Assembly: GCA_027943335.1 (NCBI GenBank)
Contig: BSBK01007021.1
Span: 186,001-250,000 of the forward strand
Length of the DNA: 64,000 bases
Origin: Chamaecyparis obtusa
Taxonomy: Eukaryota; Streptophyta; Pinopsida; Cupressales; Cupressaceae
Direction of reading: 5' to 3'
The notes below the pieces were generated by a model. It searched no databases and was not told the DNA's origin. It saw only the letters and a program-made list of their open reading frames with translations. Within the stretch, counting starts at the first letter, position 1, and each line of letters starts with the position of its first letter. Shown piece after piece: positions 43,986 to 55,453 of this stretch. The translations under genes and the position numbers were made by a program.

Positions 43986-46900
43986 GCTCTGAAAATTATT
44001 ACATAGAATACGAGTCTGACTCTGAGTTAGGAGGAAGTATTCTGGAAACTTTACAGGACCCTACATGTATCGTGCTAACTAGAAGTTACTGCAATTCTCA
44101 AGCCAATGATACACCATCAACATCACAATGGTGGGACAAAGGTAAAGACTTTTCACAAAAGTCATCAAATTTTAAAAGCTTTTTTTTAAAAGAAGATGAA
44201 TCACTAAAGAAAAACAATTCCAGTATTTCTTTTGATATTGTTGATTTCTGTGAAAGTTCTAAGATTCAAGTTTCCCCTGTTGAATATCATAGAATGAACC
44301 CAAAGGAGTTGGAAATACTAATCAAACATGTTAAATCAGGTCAACCTCCTGCAAATAAAAATACTAATGAGACTACTAATGTTGCTTTCTCAAAACAAGC
44401 TACTATAGAAACTCAAGCTACGAAAGAAAAGAATCCTCCACAAGAAAAGAGTCCTCCTATAGGATTAAAGCCAGAGCCTTTTTATTTGTCCTTATTTCTT
44501 CATGGCTTTAAATTGAACAATTGTGTTATAGATTTAGGAGCTTCTAATAATATCATGCTAGCTTTAGTTGCCAAAGCTCTAGATCTTCCCCTCACTGCAA
44601 CCTGTGGTCAATTCTATGCCCTAGATGCAAAAAAAGTCCCCTTAGTTGGATAGATCAAAGATGCCCAAGTAGCCCTTGCAGCATACCCTAGTAAAAAGAT
44701 TAAATTAACCATACTTGTAGCTGACATTCTAGCAAGCTATGGTATGCTTCTAAGCAGGACTTTCTGTCGGAATCTTGGAGGAGAGATCAAACTTTACCGG
44801 TCGCAAACAATTATTCTAGTGGGAGATAAAAGAGTTGTATTACAACCAAAAGGAAAATCAAAATACATAGTATTCCCATCTAAAGATCCCAAGTCTCAGA
44901 TACTCTACCAAGAATCTAAGTTTGGAAATTATATGATCTCATCCACACCAGACATGAGTGAAGAAGTGACAACTAGTAAGTTTGATGGTCTTTGGACTTT
45001 GGATTTTGATGGCAGCTGTGCTTCTGTTGGTTCTGGAGCAGGGGTTGTATTGATATCACCAGAAGGAGACCTTTTTCCATGGGCTTTTAAGCTAGATTTT
45101 GATAATACAAACAATACAGCTGAATATGAATCTCTTTTGCTCAGGATTGAAGAGGCGAAGAAGATGGGAATCAAGGTACTCCGAGTCAAGGGGGATGCAG
45201 AACTTGTGGTGAGACAAGTAAGAGGAATGTATTCAACAAAAAATGAAAGACTCAAACACTATAGAAATCGTGTCTAGGATGAGATAGAAGAATTTGAAGC
45301 TTTCTCCATAGAAGTTGTTCCCAGAGAACTGAACAGTAGAGTTGATTCCCTAGCAGTTTCTTCCTCCCTACTTTTGCCGCATTCAAATTTTAAGAAAAGT
45401 TCTTATAAAATTGAAATGGTGTACAGACCGAAAGTTCAGGCTAATGTTGAGCATTGGTAGGTCTTTCAAGATAAACAAATTGATAAATTTTTGCAGTTGG
45501 TAGAAGTTTTTAGTACCACTTTCTTTGAAGGATCTTCATCAACCTATGACGAGTTTTTCCCAAATGGTGTGACAGAAGAAGGGATTTGCCAAGTAAAAGG
45601 GAATTGTATTAGTAAAGGGCTCATTTCTCTTGAAAGCCAATTTGACAGATATGATGCTCTGAAATCTCCTCCACCACCTCAAGAAAACACAAATCAAGGT
45701 GACTATGAGAAGATAAATATAGGGGAGGAAGAAGAACCTAGATGTATAAACCTAGGCAAGTGTTGCACTTTAGATGAGAAATGAAGATTCATCAATTTGC
45801 TGAAGGAATATTGAGATACCTTTGCCTGGTCCTACCATGATTTTAAAAATTTCAAAGGAGGGAAATTCTAGCACCAGATTCCTCTCAAGCTCGACACTTC
45901 ACCCTTTAGGCAGAAGTTGAGAAACTATAACCCAAAAGTTTCTGAGGCAATTCAGAAAGAGGTAGAAAAAATGTTACAGGCCCGTATCATTTATCGTATT
46001 CATCATTCTACCTAGATTGTGAATATTGTTCCTATCAGGAAGAAAAATGGTGAGATAAGAATCTACGTAGATTTCAGGAACTTGAACCAATGTAGCCTAA
46101 AGGATAACTATGGACTTCCTATTATGGACCATTTTTTGTAGACTGTGGCAGGTTCAGAGATGATGTCAATGCTAGATGGTTTCTCTGGTTACAATCAAAT
46201 CAAGGTAGCTGACCAGGATCAACATAAAACAACTTTTACTACCCCGTGGGGTACATATGATTATAACATAATGCCTTTTGGCTTGATAAATGCAGGTGCC
46301 ACTTTCCAGCGTGCAATGAATTCTTCCTTTAGCCATCTGCTTAATAAGGTGATAGTTGTTTATCTCGATGATTTGACTATGTTTTTAAAGAGGTGTAAGA
46401 ACCATCTAAGGGATTTAAGGTCAGTTCTATAGAGATGCAGGGAACATGGCATTTCATTAAATCCAAAGAAGTCTATTTTCACAGTCACGGAGGGTAAATT
46501 GTTAGGCCACATCATGTCAAAAGAAGGGATTAAGATTGATCCAGAAAGAGTTAAAGCAATCCAATAGCTTGGTTTACCTTTGAATAGGACTGGTGTTAAG
46601 TCTTTCTTTGGACAAACAAATTTCCTTAGAAGGTTTATTCCAAATTTTGCAGAAACAACTAAGCATATGGTGAGCCTCTTGAGTGAGAAGAATCCATTTA
46701 AATGGAGCATAGAAGCTATCAAAGCATTTGATGATATCAAGAAAGCTATAGCGGATGCTCCCACTTTAATAAATCTAGATTACAAGAAAGACTTCATAAT
46801 ACACTGTTATGCCTCAGAACATACAGTATCTAGAATTTTGTTGCAAAGGAATGATAAGGATGAAGAGGTGCCCATTGCTTTCATGAGAATACCTCTTAAA

Positions 46901-48469
46901 AGGCATGAGTTAAATTATCCATTGGTTGAGAAGCAATCATATGCGGTGGTAAAAGCAATGAAGGCTTTCAGGTTCTACATTCTACATTCTCACTCAATTG
47001 TTTTTGTTCCTACCTTTGTTGTCAAAGATGTCCTAACTCAACAAGAGATAGGAATGAACAATCAAGCCATGTGGATTTCAAGGATTCAAGAATTTGACCT
47101 AGAAATTCATCCTACCAATTTGGTTCGAGGTCAAGGATTGTGTAAACTCATGTCTGAGCAGGATCCTGATAGCAGTACACCCGTAGTTCTTTTTGTCAAT
47201 CTTCATGATTCCTGGTTCTCGAATGTAGCATTTTACCTTACTTATGGAGACTATCCTTCTTATCTAAGCCCAAAAGAAAGAAGAAATATCAGGTGAAAAG
47301 CCATGAAATATGTTATTGTGGATGACATACTATATAAAAAGGGCTTAGATGGAGCCTTTTTGAGGTGTGTTGACAAAGAACAACAAGAGAGATTACTCAG
47401 GAAATTTCATAATGAGGCATGTGGTGGTCATTTCTCTTTCACAATAACCACTTTTAAAATTCTCAAGAATTGTTATTATTGGCTAGGAATGTTTGGCGAT
47501 GCTTATAAGTGGGTTGCAAATTGTGAAAAATGTAAATTGTTTGCTGGAAAACCATAGTTAGTAGCTCTCCCATTGCGACTAGTGATCATAGAAGAACCTT
47601 TTGAAAAGTGGGGGTTAGACTTCATCGACCCAATCAATCTTCCTTCAAGTGCTAGACACACCCACATTCTCACTGCAATAGACTATTTCACGAAATGGGT
47701 GGAGGCAGTCCCTGTTAAGAAGACCACATCTGAAGTAGTATGTGAGTTTGTAAAGAATTACATCTTGGTAAGGTTTGGCATTCCAACGAAGTTGGTTACA
47801 GATAATGCTGAAAATTTCTCTTCCCATGAGTTGAAATTATTTTGTTATGATCACGACATCTACCTATCCCATGCATCTGACTATTATCCATACGGAAATG
47901 GACAGGCAGAATCAAGTAATTAGAACTTGATCAGGATAATGAGGAAGCTAGTATGTGACAATGCTAAGGATTGGCATAAGAAACTGTTTGAAGCTCTTTG
48001 GGCTGATCAAATTTCTCCAAAGAGAGCAATTGGCATGTCACCCTTTGAATTGGTTTATGGTGTTGAAGCCCAGCTTTCACTACCACTAGAATTAGCAACC
48101 GTGAAATTGTAAAAAATAATTGAAGATAAGGTTTACCAAGATGCCCTTGAGAAATGGGTTTTTTATCTCAACAAAATATAGGAGGAAAGGGAAGAGATGG
48201 TAAGTCAAATAGCCACACACTAGGTTTGAGTCAAGAAATTTTTTTATCAGAAGGCTAGGCCCAAGAATTTTATGGAAGGTGATCAAGTGTTGTTATGGGA
48301 CAAAAGACGAGAACCTAAGGATGCCCATGTAAAATTCAAATCAGTTTGGAAGGGCCCGTTTGTCATCAATAAAGCATTAGGAGGTAATTCCTTCAAATTG
48401 GAACATTTGGATGGCACTATTCTACCCTTGACCTTTAATGGTTAAGATCTCAAGTTGTATAAACTTTGA
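43986..48469 (+). pseudogene. pol of element A: PR, RNase H, RT, degenerate RNase H, integrase
   Basis: One frame with about fifteen in-frame stops, ending TGA at 48467. Protease: VIDLGASNNIM (44522-44555; the usual D-S/T-G is D-L-G). Next an RNase H with all four acidic residues in LDFDGSCASVG (45001), AEYESLLL, VKGDAELVV and RVDSLA (to 45355). Then reverse transcriptase: MLDGFSGYNQIKV, MPFGLINAGATFQRAM, VYLDDLTMF (46355-46382). Then a gypsy RNase H whose first acidic residue is lost (HCYASEH, 46803). Then integrase with a HHCC finger (47410-47545) and D, D, E in LDFIDP (47611), TDNAENF (47800) and GQAESSN (47905). The active RNase H thus stands before RT, unlike element B. Confidence 0.8.
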
Positions 48470-48649
48470 ATAGGTTTTCCCTGTTCTCTGTAAATATCTT
48501 TTCGCTATGCTATTTTTTTATTTTTTTTCTGTTTTGTCTTTTTTTGCTTTGTCCATCCCTTTTCTTTTCTAAGTTTTTCCTGGTCTGCAAAACCAAAGTT
48601 ATAGGTTCATTATTCACCCTCAAGAGGTCTTGTCCCCAGTCGGAGTCAT
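48470..48649 (+). other. 3' untranslated region of element A with primer-site complement
   Basis: T-rich stretch, then TCCCCAGTCGGAGTCA at 48633-48648, directly before the 3' LTR start. This is nearly the reverse complement of the primer site at 42463-42480. No classic purine tract is seen at the LTR border. Confidence 0.55.
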
Positions 48650-49573
48650 TGTTATCAATAGATTTTGTGTAATTTTCTCAAGCTCTTATTTTCCCAAAAT
48701 CACCCCATAATCTTTTAAGGTGTCTCACTCAAAATTTCATTCCCTTGCAGAAACACCTTGTTGGTTGAACTTGAAACTTGAACTCTCGTAGTTCAATGGT
48801 CAAAGTTCAATAACACCCTTTGGCATGATTGTTTCTCTTCGATCACAAGCTTGGTGGCATGTTGTTTTTGTGGAGCGCACTCATCCAATGAACCATGAAC
48901 ATTGAACTCTCGTAGTTCAAGATTCAAAGTTCAACGGATGTTATCTTTTTGCAAATGCTTCCTTTATTTTATATTTTCTTTCTTGTCATTTGTGTTTTCT
49001 TTATTTTTATTAATCGTCCTGAAGGGTAGTCCTTCTATCTTTGCATTGAACTTGAACTATGAACTCTTGTAGTTCAAGGATCAAGGTTCAACGTAGGTTC
49101 ATCATTTGCAAAAGTGGAAAGTTATGATTTGACATAAAGGATAGCTGGTAATTGATTATGATTTCCGCACATGGTGAGGATGTTGTAATTAATTGAAGTG
49201 AAATTTTGATGTTACTTCAATCTGGGAAAGTACATTAATCAATGCTTAAAGTGGTGCAAGTTACCTGGTGATAATTAATTGAACCTCATGTGCCATAATT
49301 TTGCCATTATTATGAATCTCTTGGGATTTTGTGAACTATTTTATGATAAATTGGTAAGCTTAGCCATTTTGTTCATAGTGTTCGAGGTGTCTCATGCAGC
49401 CAGTGTAGAAGAAGGTATCTTTTCCTCCTCACAGAGCTTAGTTCATCGCAAATAAAAACTAGGCGAGTCTCTCTTTTCAGCCCCTTGTTTCAGTTTCAAC
49501 TCATACTTTGTCAAATTCAAATTCCTTTTAGGCTGATGTGTCTTCTTGTTCTTTCCTAAGTTTGTGATTCAAA

Positions 49574-51328
49574 ATGAAGAATCCAGTCCTGAATTTCAGA
49601 AACACCTCTCCTTTGATTTTCTCCCTACCCGACTGTGAAGACACCCTGATTAAAACTGGAGCCTTAGAGGACATTATGAACTGAGTCAAAGAACCCATTC
49701 CAGGTTCCATGTTAGAAAAAGCCATTCAAAGTGGTCTAGCTGATGCAGCCACTTTCCCTATAATAGCCCCTTGTCGAGAGCTAGTTGCCAAATGAGCAAA
49801 AAGATATAGTTTTGAGGAGAAGTGCATCAAGAAGGTTGATGGGAGTCCACTGGTATACATTAGCAGAGATGTTGTTCAAAAGGCCATAGGAATTCTAGAA
49901 AGAGACCCATATGAAGGGTGGAATATCCCCTCATCTCAGTCAGTCTTCACCACCAAGAGACAAGTCTACAAGAATGAGATAGCCCAATACTTGTTGCTCA
50001 AAGCCTAAAAAGGAGGGTCCAGGCTCCCAAAGCCACTCACTATAGATCATTTTAAGCCCAAAGTAGCTGATCTAGTTATAATGCTCAATAGAATCAAAGG
50101 AAACCAACATTCATACTATTGGCATGACTGGATGTACTTCTATATCAAGGTCACTCTCGGAGGGAAAAAATATATCGACTGGGCTGAAACCATTGCCGAT
50201 GAACTCAATCATCAGTTGGCAAATTTTCCAACTGGCAGTAGCTTTCATATGTCCTCCTACTTGTTCTACATTTTAGCTTGTACCAAAGAGTGGAAAGGCC
50301 TTTTCCATGAACAACCCCTCCCAAATATGAAAGTCTATGATTATTACCCTCACCTGCAAAAAGAATATCATGTTGATAGTTTTCTAAAAGTCAATGGGGT
50401 TTTCTTTGGGTAGTTGACATATGAACTACAAGGGAACACTGAGAAAAGAATGTCAGAAGAGGAAAAGACCTTTGTCAATACTTATGGAAGTTTCTTCATC
50501 CAATTCAGAAGGTTCACATACCTCAAAGTGGGTGGTTTTGAAGGGGAGCCATTCAAATTGCCTAGATATGCTTTTGACAGTTTGATTATTGCAAAAGTGG
50601 CTCATCAATTGGCATATTTTCAAAAAGGAGTCAAGGAAAGGAAGGGCAGAGAAAAGTCTAGTTTCCTAGTTGAATTAGGGTATTACACTTGCAAAAATTC
50701 TTCAAATGCCATAAATTTAGAGCATGAATTAAGGAAATTGAATTTGAAAACGTTTGCACTCATAAAAGATTTTGATAGTAGGGGATACGCTACTCAACAT
50801 TTCAACTTGCCCTCTAAATTTCAACACATTCCCCAAATAGAGGATTATTGGGAGGGCTGTGCAGATGATTTTGAAGTGAGGAGAAAGCCCTGGTCTTGGT
50901 TTACCTTAGGACAAGTTGTTACCCTAAATATTTAGATTGACATCTCAGCAATAGATGAAGATGATGGTGCAGAGGTAATTGATGATCAGTTTGAAACCAG
51001 AGTTAGGGGTACACCACTTCCTAAAATAGATTGGGGTATTGATGAGAGAGAGAGCCTAATAATCAAGACTGTCAATGTGATTAAGAGAACTGAGAAATGG
51101 GTCAATAGTAAGAAGCCTCCTATTTTAAGAAGACATAACCCAAGAAGAGCAACACATGGTGATTCTATTGTCAAACCTATTAATTCTGCTGACAAAAATA
51201 TTTCCTTTGCAGGTACCTTCAAAACTAGAAATAAAAAGAAGTCTTCAGCTGATCCAGTGAAAAAGGCTTCTCCTGGATCTTCACCAGTAAGAAGAAACTT
51301 AAGAGGGAGAGTTGGTAAAGAGAGTGAT
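49574..51328 (+). pseudogene. U3-encoded ORF of element A (3' LTR copy), cut by element B
   Basis: Same frame as the 5' copy. Stops at about 49683 (TGA, shared), 49794 (TGA; TGT in 5' copy), 50007 (TAA; CAA), 50412 (TAG; AAG) and 50933 (TAG; CAG). None of the last four is in the 5' copy, so the ORF was open at insertion. The coding sequence is cut after GRVGKESD by element B; the rest should resume after B, outside the window. Confidence 0.75.
51324..51328. repeat. Putative 5-bp target duplication of element B
   Basis: GTGAT immediately before TGTAATACCCC. The partner lies outside the window; the uninterrupted 5' LTR of A reads GTGATAAGC at this point, consistent with a simple insertion. Confidence 0.5.
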
Positions 51329-52569
51329 TGTAATACCCCAAAAATGGGCTATAGGTTCATTAACCTCCTACATCTACAAATTGAACAAAATCAACATCGA
51401 AGTCCTAATCTAAGGCACATCTAAACATCATCGAATCATAATTGATTATCTTAAATTCTGCATCAGGGAATATTCTGAGCAATATTCCTAATTATCTTAA
51501 TTATCTTTAATTTAATGATTATTTGGCGATAAATCACATTTATCCTAAGTTTGATTAATTGAATATTTTCATATTTAATTAATTAGATTTAATATCTTGC
51601 CACTTAATTATGTAATTAAATTTAATTCTATCTATTATTAATTGTATTATTTAATTTTGACAATAAATCTAATATCTTATGAATAATTGATTAAATTGTT
51701 ATTTAATTGATTAAAGCAAGTTGTCATTATTTAATAATATAGTTTTTAATAAAAGTTTGATAAAATAGTTAATTAACCCATAAATTAATTATTTTATTTC
51801 AAAAATCAGTTAAGTTGAGAATAAATCACTTTATTTATTTATTAAATCATAATTATCCATGTGCATATTCAAGCACCAATTAAACTCAAATTGGAAAATC
51901 AATGCAAGTTGTTAGCTTTTTGAAACTCAACATCTTTTTGAGTTTTAAAGTTGATCTAAACTTCTAATTCGAGTTGAACTGTGCTTTTGCATATTTTTGT
52001 GAACTTAATTATCTTTATTTAAAAATAACTCAAAAATCAAGCTGAGTTATTTGAGTGATTTATGGCTTTTTCTCATGCACCTCCAAAGCCCTGGATTTCT
52101 ATAAACCAAGGCTCAGCTCTTCATAATTCATCCAAAAATTTGCACAATCACGCTGGAGAATTGGAATTGGGAAAATCAAAGCTCTTGCGAATTGACACCT
52201 TTGTGAGATCAATCTTGTTTTGCATTCATTTAGATTCATATTTCATATAATTGTTAGATAGATTTCATGTCAGTTTTCATAGCATAGATTCCTATCAGTT
52301 TTTCATTCTTATTACATAGAAAATATTAAAAAAATAGATTAATTGCATTCATATTTCATATCAATTTTGCATTCAAATCCTTCGTTTAGGTGTCGTCTAG
52401 GTCACTGATCTCGATAACAATTTGAGAACATTAATCTCGCACCTACTAGAAGGTAGTAAATCACTTGGTTAAATTAGATTTCAATTTTGCACAATTTTGA
52501 TTATAGCTAACCTCTAATGTTTTACTGAAGTGTTGTGTCTACAGATCAGGTACAATTTTCACACACACA
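51329..52569 (+). repeat. 5' LTR of element B, 1241 bp
   Basis: Begins TGTAATACCCC and ends TTTTCACACACACA; TG...CA borders. AT-rich, with repeated TTAATTAA-type words at 51480-51720. A TATAAACC box at 52100-52107 is a plausible promoter. The primer site follows after four T. The second LTR is not in the window, so internal identity cannot be measured. Confidence 0.75.
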
Positions 52570-52573
52570 TTTT

Positions 52574-52591
52574 TGGCGCCCACCGTGGGGC
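52574..52591 (+). other. Primer binding site of element B (tRNA-Lys)
   Basis: TGGCGCCCACCGTGGGGC is the exact complement of the 3' end of plant tRNA-Lys (acceptor plus T arm, ending CCA), as I know that tRNA. Confidence 0.85.
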
Positions 52592-55453
52592 CCTGAAATG
52601 GGTTTCCAATTCAATTCTATCAATTTCTATCTTTTTCTCCTTGATTTTTGTGCAAAAATATGATTTTTATTTTTTTGTCCGTACAATCTTCGTATGAGTT
52701 TATGACAAAAGTCATATGATTTTGAACCCACTGTCGTACGACAGTTGACCAAGTGTCATTTCATCAGGCACCCACTGTCATTTGGAGGCTGGATTGTCAT
52801 TTCATCAAACACCCAGTGTCGTACAAGTTTCTGGATTGTCGTCTGGTAATAGACCCAGTGTCGTATGAGTTTCGACATTAGGTTTCAACTATCATCTGGT
52901 AACAAACCCACTGTCATACGAGTTTTGGTACCAGATTTCAATTGTCATTTCATTTTTGCAGGCAGTTTGTCAAATTTGATTTTTGGATTTTGACTGACAG
53001 CTAACCCTAACAATTGAAATTTACTATTTTTGATTGATTTTTGCTGGTTTTGATTGGAAAAAGTGCAAGAATTGCTCAAAATCAGGTAAACATCTACTAA
53101 GCACGTTGTGAGGATCTCAGGTATTCCACTTGTGCTGATAATATTTCGATTTGGGGCTTAAAATAAATCTCTCATGTGTTTGGCTTGAGTGTTTTCTTTG
53201 CATGCTTTTCTTCAAATTTGCATAATTGATACTAGGTTGTGACCCCTTAAGCATTCATTAAGTAGTCTTAGATACTTGTGATTGATCTTGATTGCTATCT
53301 TGGGTTATTGGACTCGCTAATCCGTTGGCCCCTCATTCCGCCCCGTGGTTGCAATCTCAGCGCCATAAAAGGGAGGGGTCAATAGGATAGAAACGTTAAG
53401 TGTTCCACTTGGAAACCCTTTTGTGCTTTTAGGAACTCACTTGTTTTCTAAGTTGGGGACTCATTTCCAGCTTGTGTGAGGTCTTAGGTGTTCCACCTTG
53501 TGGACTCATCTCATATTTTCTTTAAGCGTTAAGTGTTCCTCTTTCTGCTTTTTGGATACTTTGGGTAGATTTTCTTTTGAAAACATACATCTGTGCTCAC
53601 ATAGTAATTAGGCCCTATGAACACTATTCATGATTCTTGAGAGATTGGATTCCCAGCAAAATCCTTCTTAATGAAAAAATCTTTGTAGGTAGGGAGGATA
53701 CTTAGTGCGTTTCACATTCAACTGGGTTAGTGCATCTTCTCTTATTGATCGATACATTCTCTCCCAGGAGAGGTTGATAGATCACGTGGGGTAGACATCA
53801 TGAGCTTTGGTGAATCAAAATTGGTTAGTGTGCCTTCTCTTATTGATTGATACATTCTCTCCTTGGAGAGGTTGATAGATCATGAGGAGTTGACATCATA
53901 GACCTTGGTGAAGCAAAACTTTGTCTTAGCGTGTCGGATTAATCTACTTGCTTTGTTTGGGTTAAAAGTGAAGAGGTATCAAAACCTTGGATCTGGAGCC
54001 AAGTCCCCTTGTGGTATACTATTGTGAGTCACCTTTAGAGAGGGTTAACCATAGCGGACAATCCCTTCATAGGGAAAAATGCATTGACGGAACCTCAAGC
54101 GGTAATAGCCATTTTCGCCATGGTAGTGATAGCTGCTATATAAATGTACTTGTGGAAGAAATCTCCATAGGTATGGTTCATTGTTGGGTTGTCAGATCTC
54201 CCTGGTAGCTCCTAAAGATTAAGGTCTTGGACTATGTCAAAACCCTAGTGCACCGAGATTGGAGTTCACCCCTTTGGATCATAAAAGTTGCAGAGTCAAA
54301 CCATTACTAATAACCCTAGCAAGGCCAAATTTTCATTTTATAGGGTATATGTGCATTATTGCAAAACATTTTGGAACATACACAATTAGCACTTCTGAGG
54401 ATTAGAACAAATAAGTCACTTGATTGTTCATGCGCAAGGTTGCTTTTGCCCTTGTTCATTATTTTTAGACATGCTTGAAATCACGTGCTTGCTATTTTGC
54501 ATGCTTGTTTATCTATCCGGTTACTGAAAATGAACAAATCTGTTACAATCCTCAAGTCTGGACATTGAAATTTGCAAACAATTCAAATCTGAAAACTCAA
54601 AATTTGCAAAATCTGAAGTAAAATCCTTTTCTAGAGTCAAAAGTCATCTCAGGAGGTCAGAAAGTCATACGAATTTCCATCAAGTGTCATTTCATTACAA
54701 CCCATCTGTCGTATAATTGAGTACCCAGTGTCGTATGAGTTTCCATGCCAGCAAATTCTCAAAGTCAAAATCTTTCAACTGTCGTATGAGATTTCCAACT
54801 ATCATTTCATTGCTATCCAACTGTCGTATGAGATTTTCAACTGTCATTTCATTGCTACCCAACTGTTGTATGATAACCCACCCAGTGTTGTACAAGTTTT
54901 GATGCCAGAAAATTCCAAGAGTCAAAATCTTGCTTGCAATTGTCGTACGAGTTTTGCAACTATCGTTTCATAGCATACCCACTGTCGTATGAGTCTGCAG
55001 AGTGTCATTTGGGAAATTTTTGAAAGTTGTCAAAAAATTGTCAAAATATCCAGATATTTAGCTTTTTAAGCCTAGTTTTAGAATCTGTCGAATGAATCAC
55101 AGTGTCAGGAACAGAGCAGTAGCTATTAAGAATCCAATCATTTTCCTAAAGTGTCCTTTTGAATTTGATTCAGCCTTCTGTTTAATCAATTTTAGTCTTT
55201 ATCATCTCGTGTCAAAACCTTGTCATAACTATCAATCTTCAATCAATCAATCATCAAAATGACTAAGTGTTGTGATATCTTGTCTGCTATCTTTTGGGAA
55301 CCTACCCATACATCCAGGGCACAGTATCCTTCATCCACATCTAATCAAATCTTCAAATCAATCAAACCTTGATAAGGTTGCGTCATCTGATCATCTTGAT
55401 TCAATTCATTATTCAGTTATTTGGATCTTATTCTTTTGTTTCACTTGAGGTGA
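52592..55453 (+). other. Leader (5' untranslated region) of element B, 2.9 kb
   Basis: No credible ORF. Two clusters of short words, TCGTATGAGTTT and CTGTCATTTCATT (52720-52960 and 54660-55010). A tandem duplication of about 98 bp at 53727-53922 with a hairpin CTCTCC..GGAGAG in each copy (53759; 53857). Parts near 53400-53560 repeat TAAGTGTTCC and TAGGTGTTCC phrases. Long leaders are usual in the Tat group. Confidence 0.6.

Larger units (their letters stand above)
37653..51328 (+). mobile_element. LTR retrotransposon A (Ty3/gypsy, Tat-like), 3' LTR cut by element B
   Basis: A direct repeat starts TGTTATCAATAG at 37653 and 48650 and is co-linear to 40329 and 51328, where element B interrupts the second copy. 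The first copy continues to a primer site at 42463, so the LTR is about 4.8 kb. The interior holds gag, protease, an RNase H, reverse transcriptase, a degenerate RNase H and integrase in one frame with many stops. The LTR itself carries a ~1000-codon ORF. The two LTRs differ by several percent by eye, so the insertion is old. The remaining 3' LTR should lie beyond the right edge, after element B. Confidence 0.8.
48650..51328 (+). repeat. 3' LTR of element A, first 2.7 kb
   Basis: Co-linear with 37653-40329, offset about 10,997-10,999 bp. Carries the same three hairpins and the first part of the U3 ORF. It stops within the ORF at GAGAGTGAT, where the LTR of element B begins. Confidence 0.85.

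Noticed and set aside
54717..54973. Small Cys/Ser-rich ORFs in the leader of element B
   Set aside because: They are translations of the repeated TCGTATGAG/TGTCATTTCATT words in overlapping frames.
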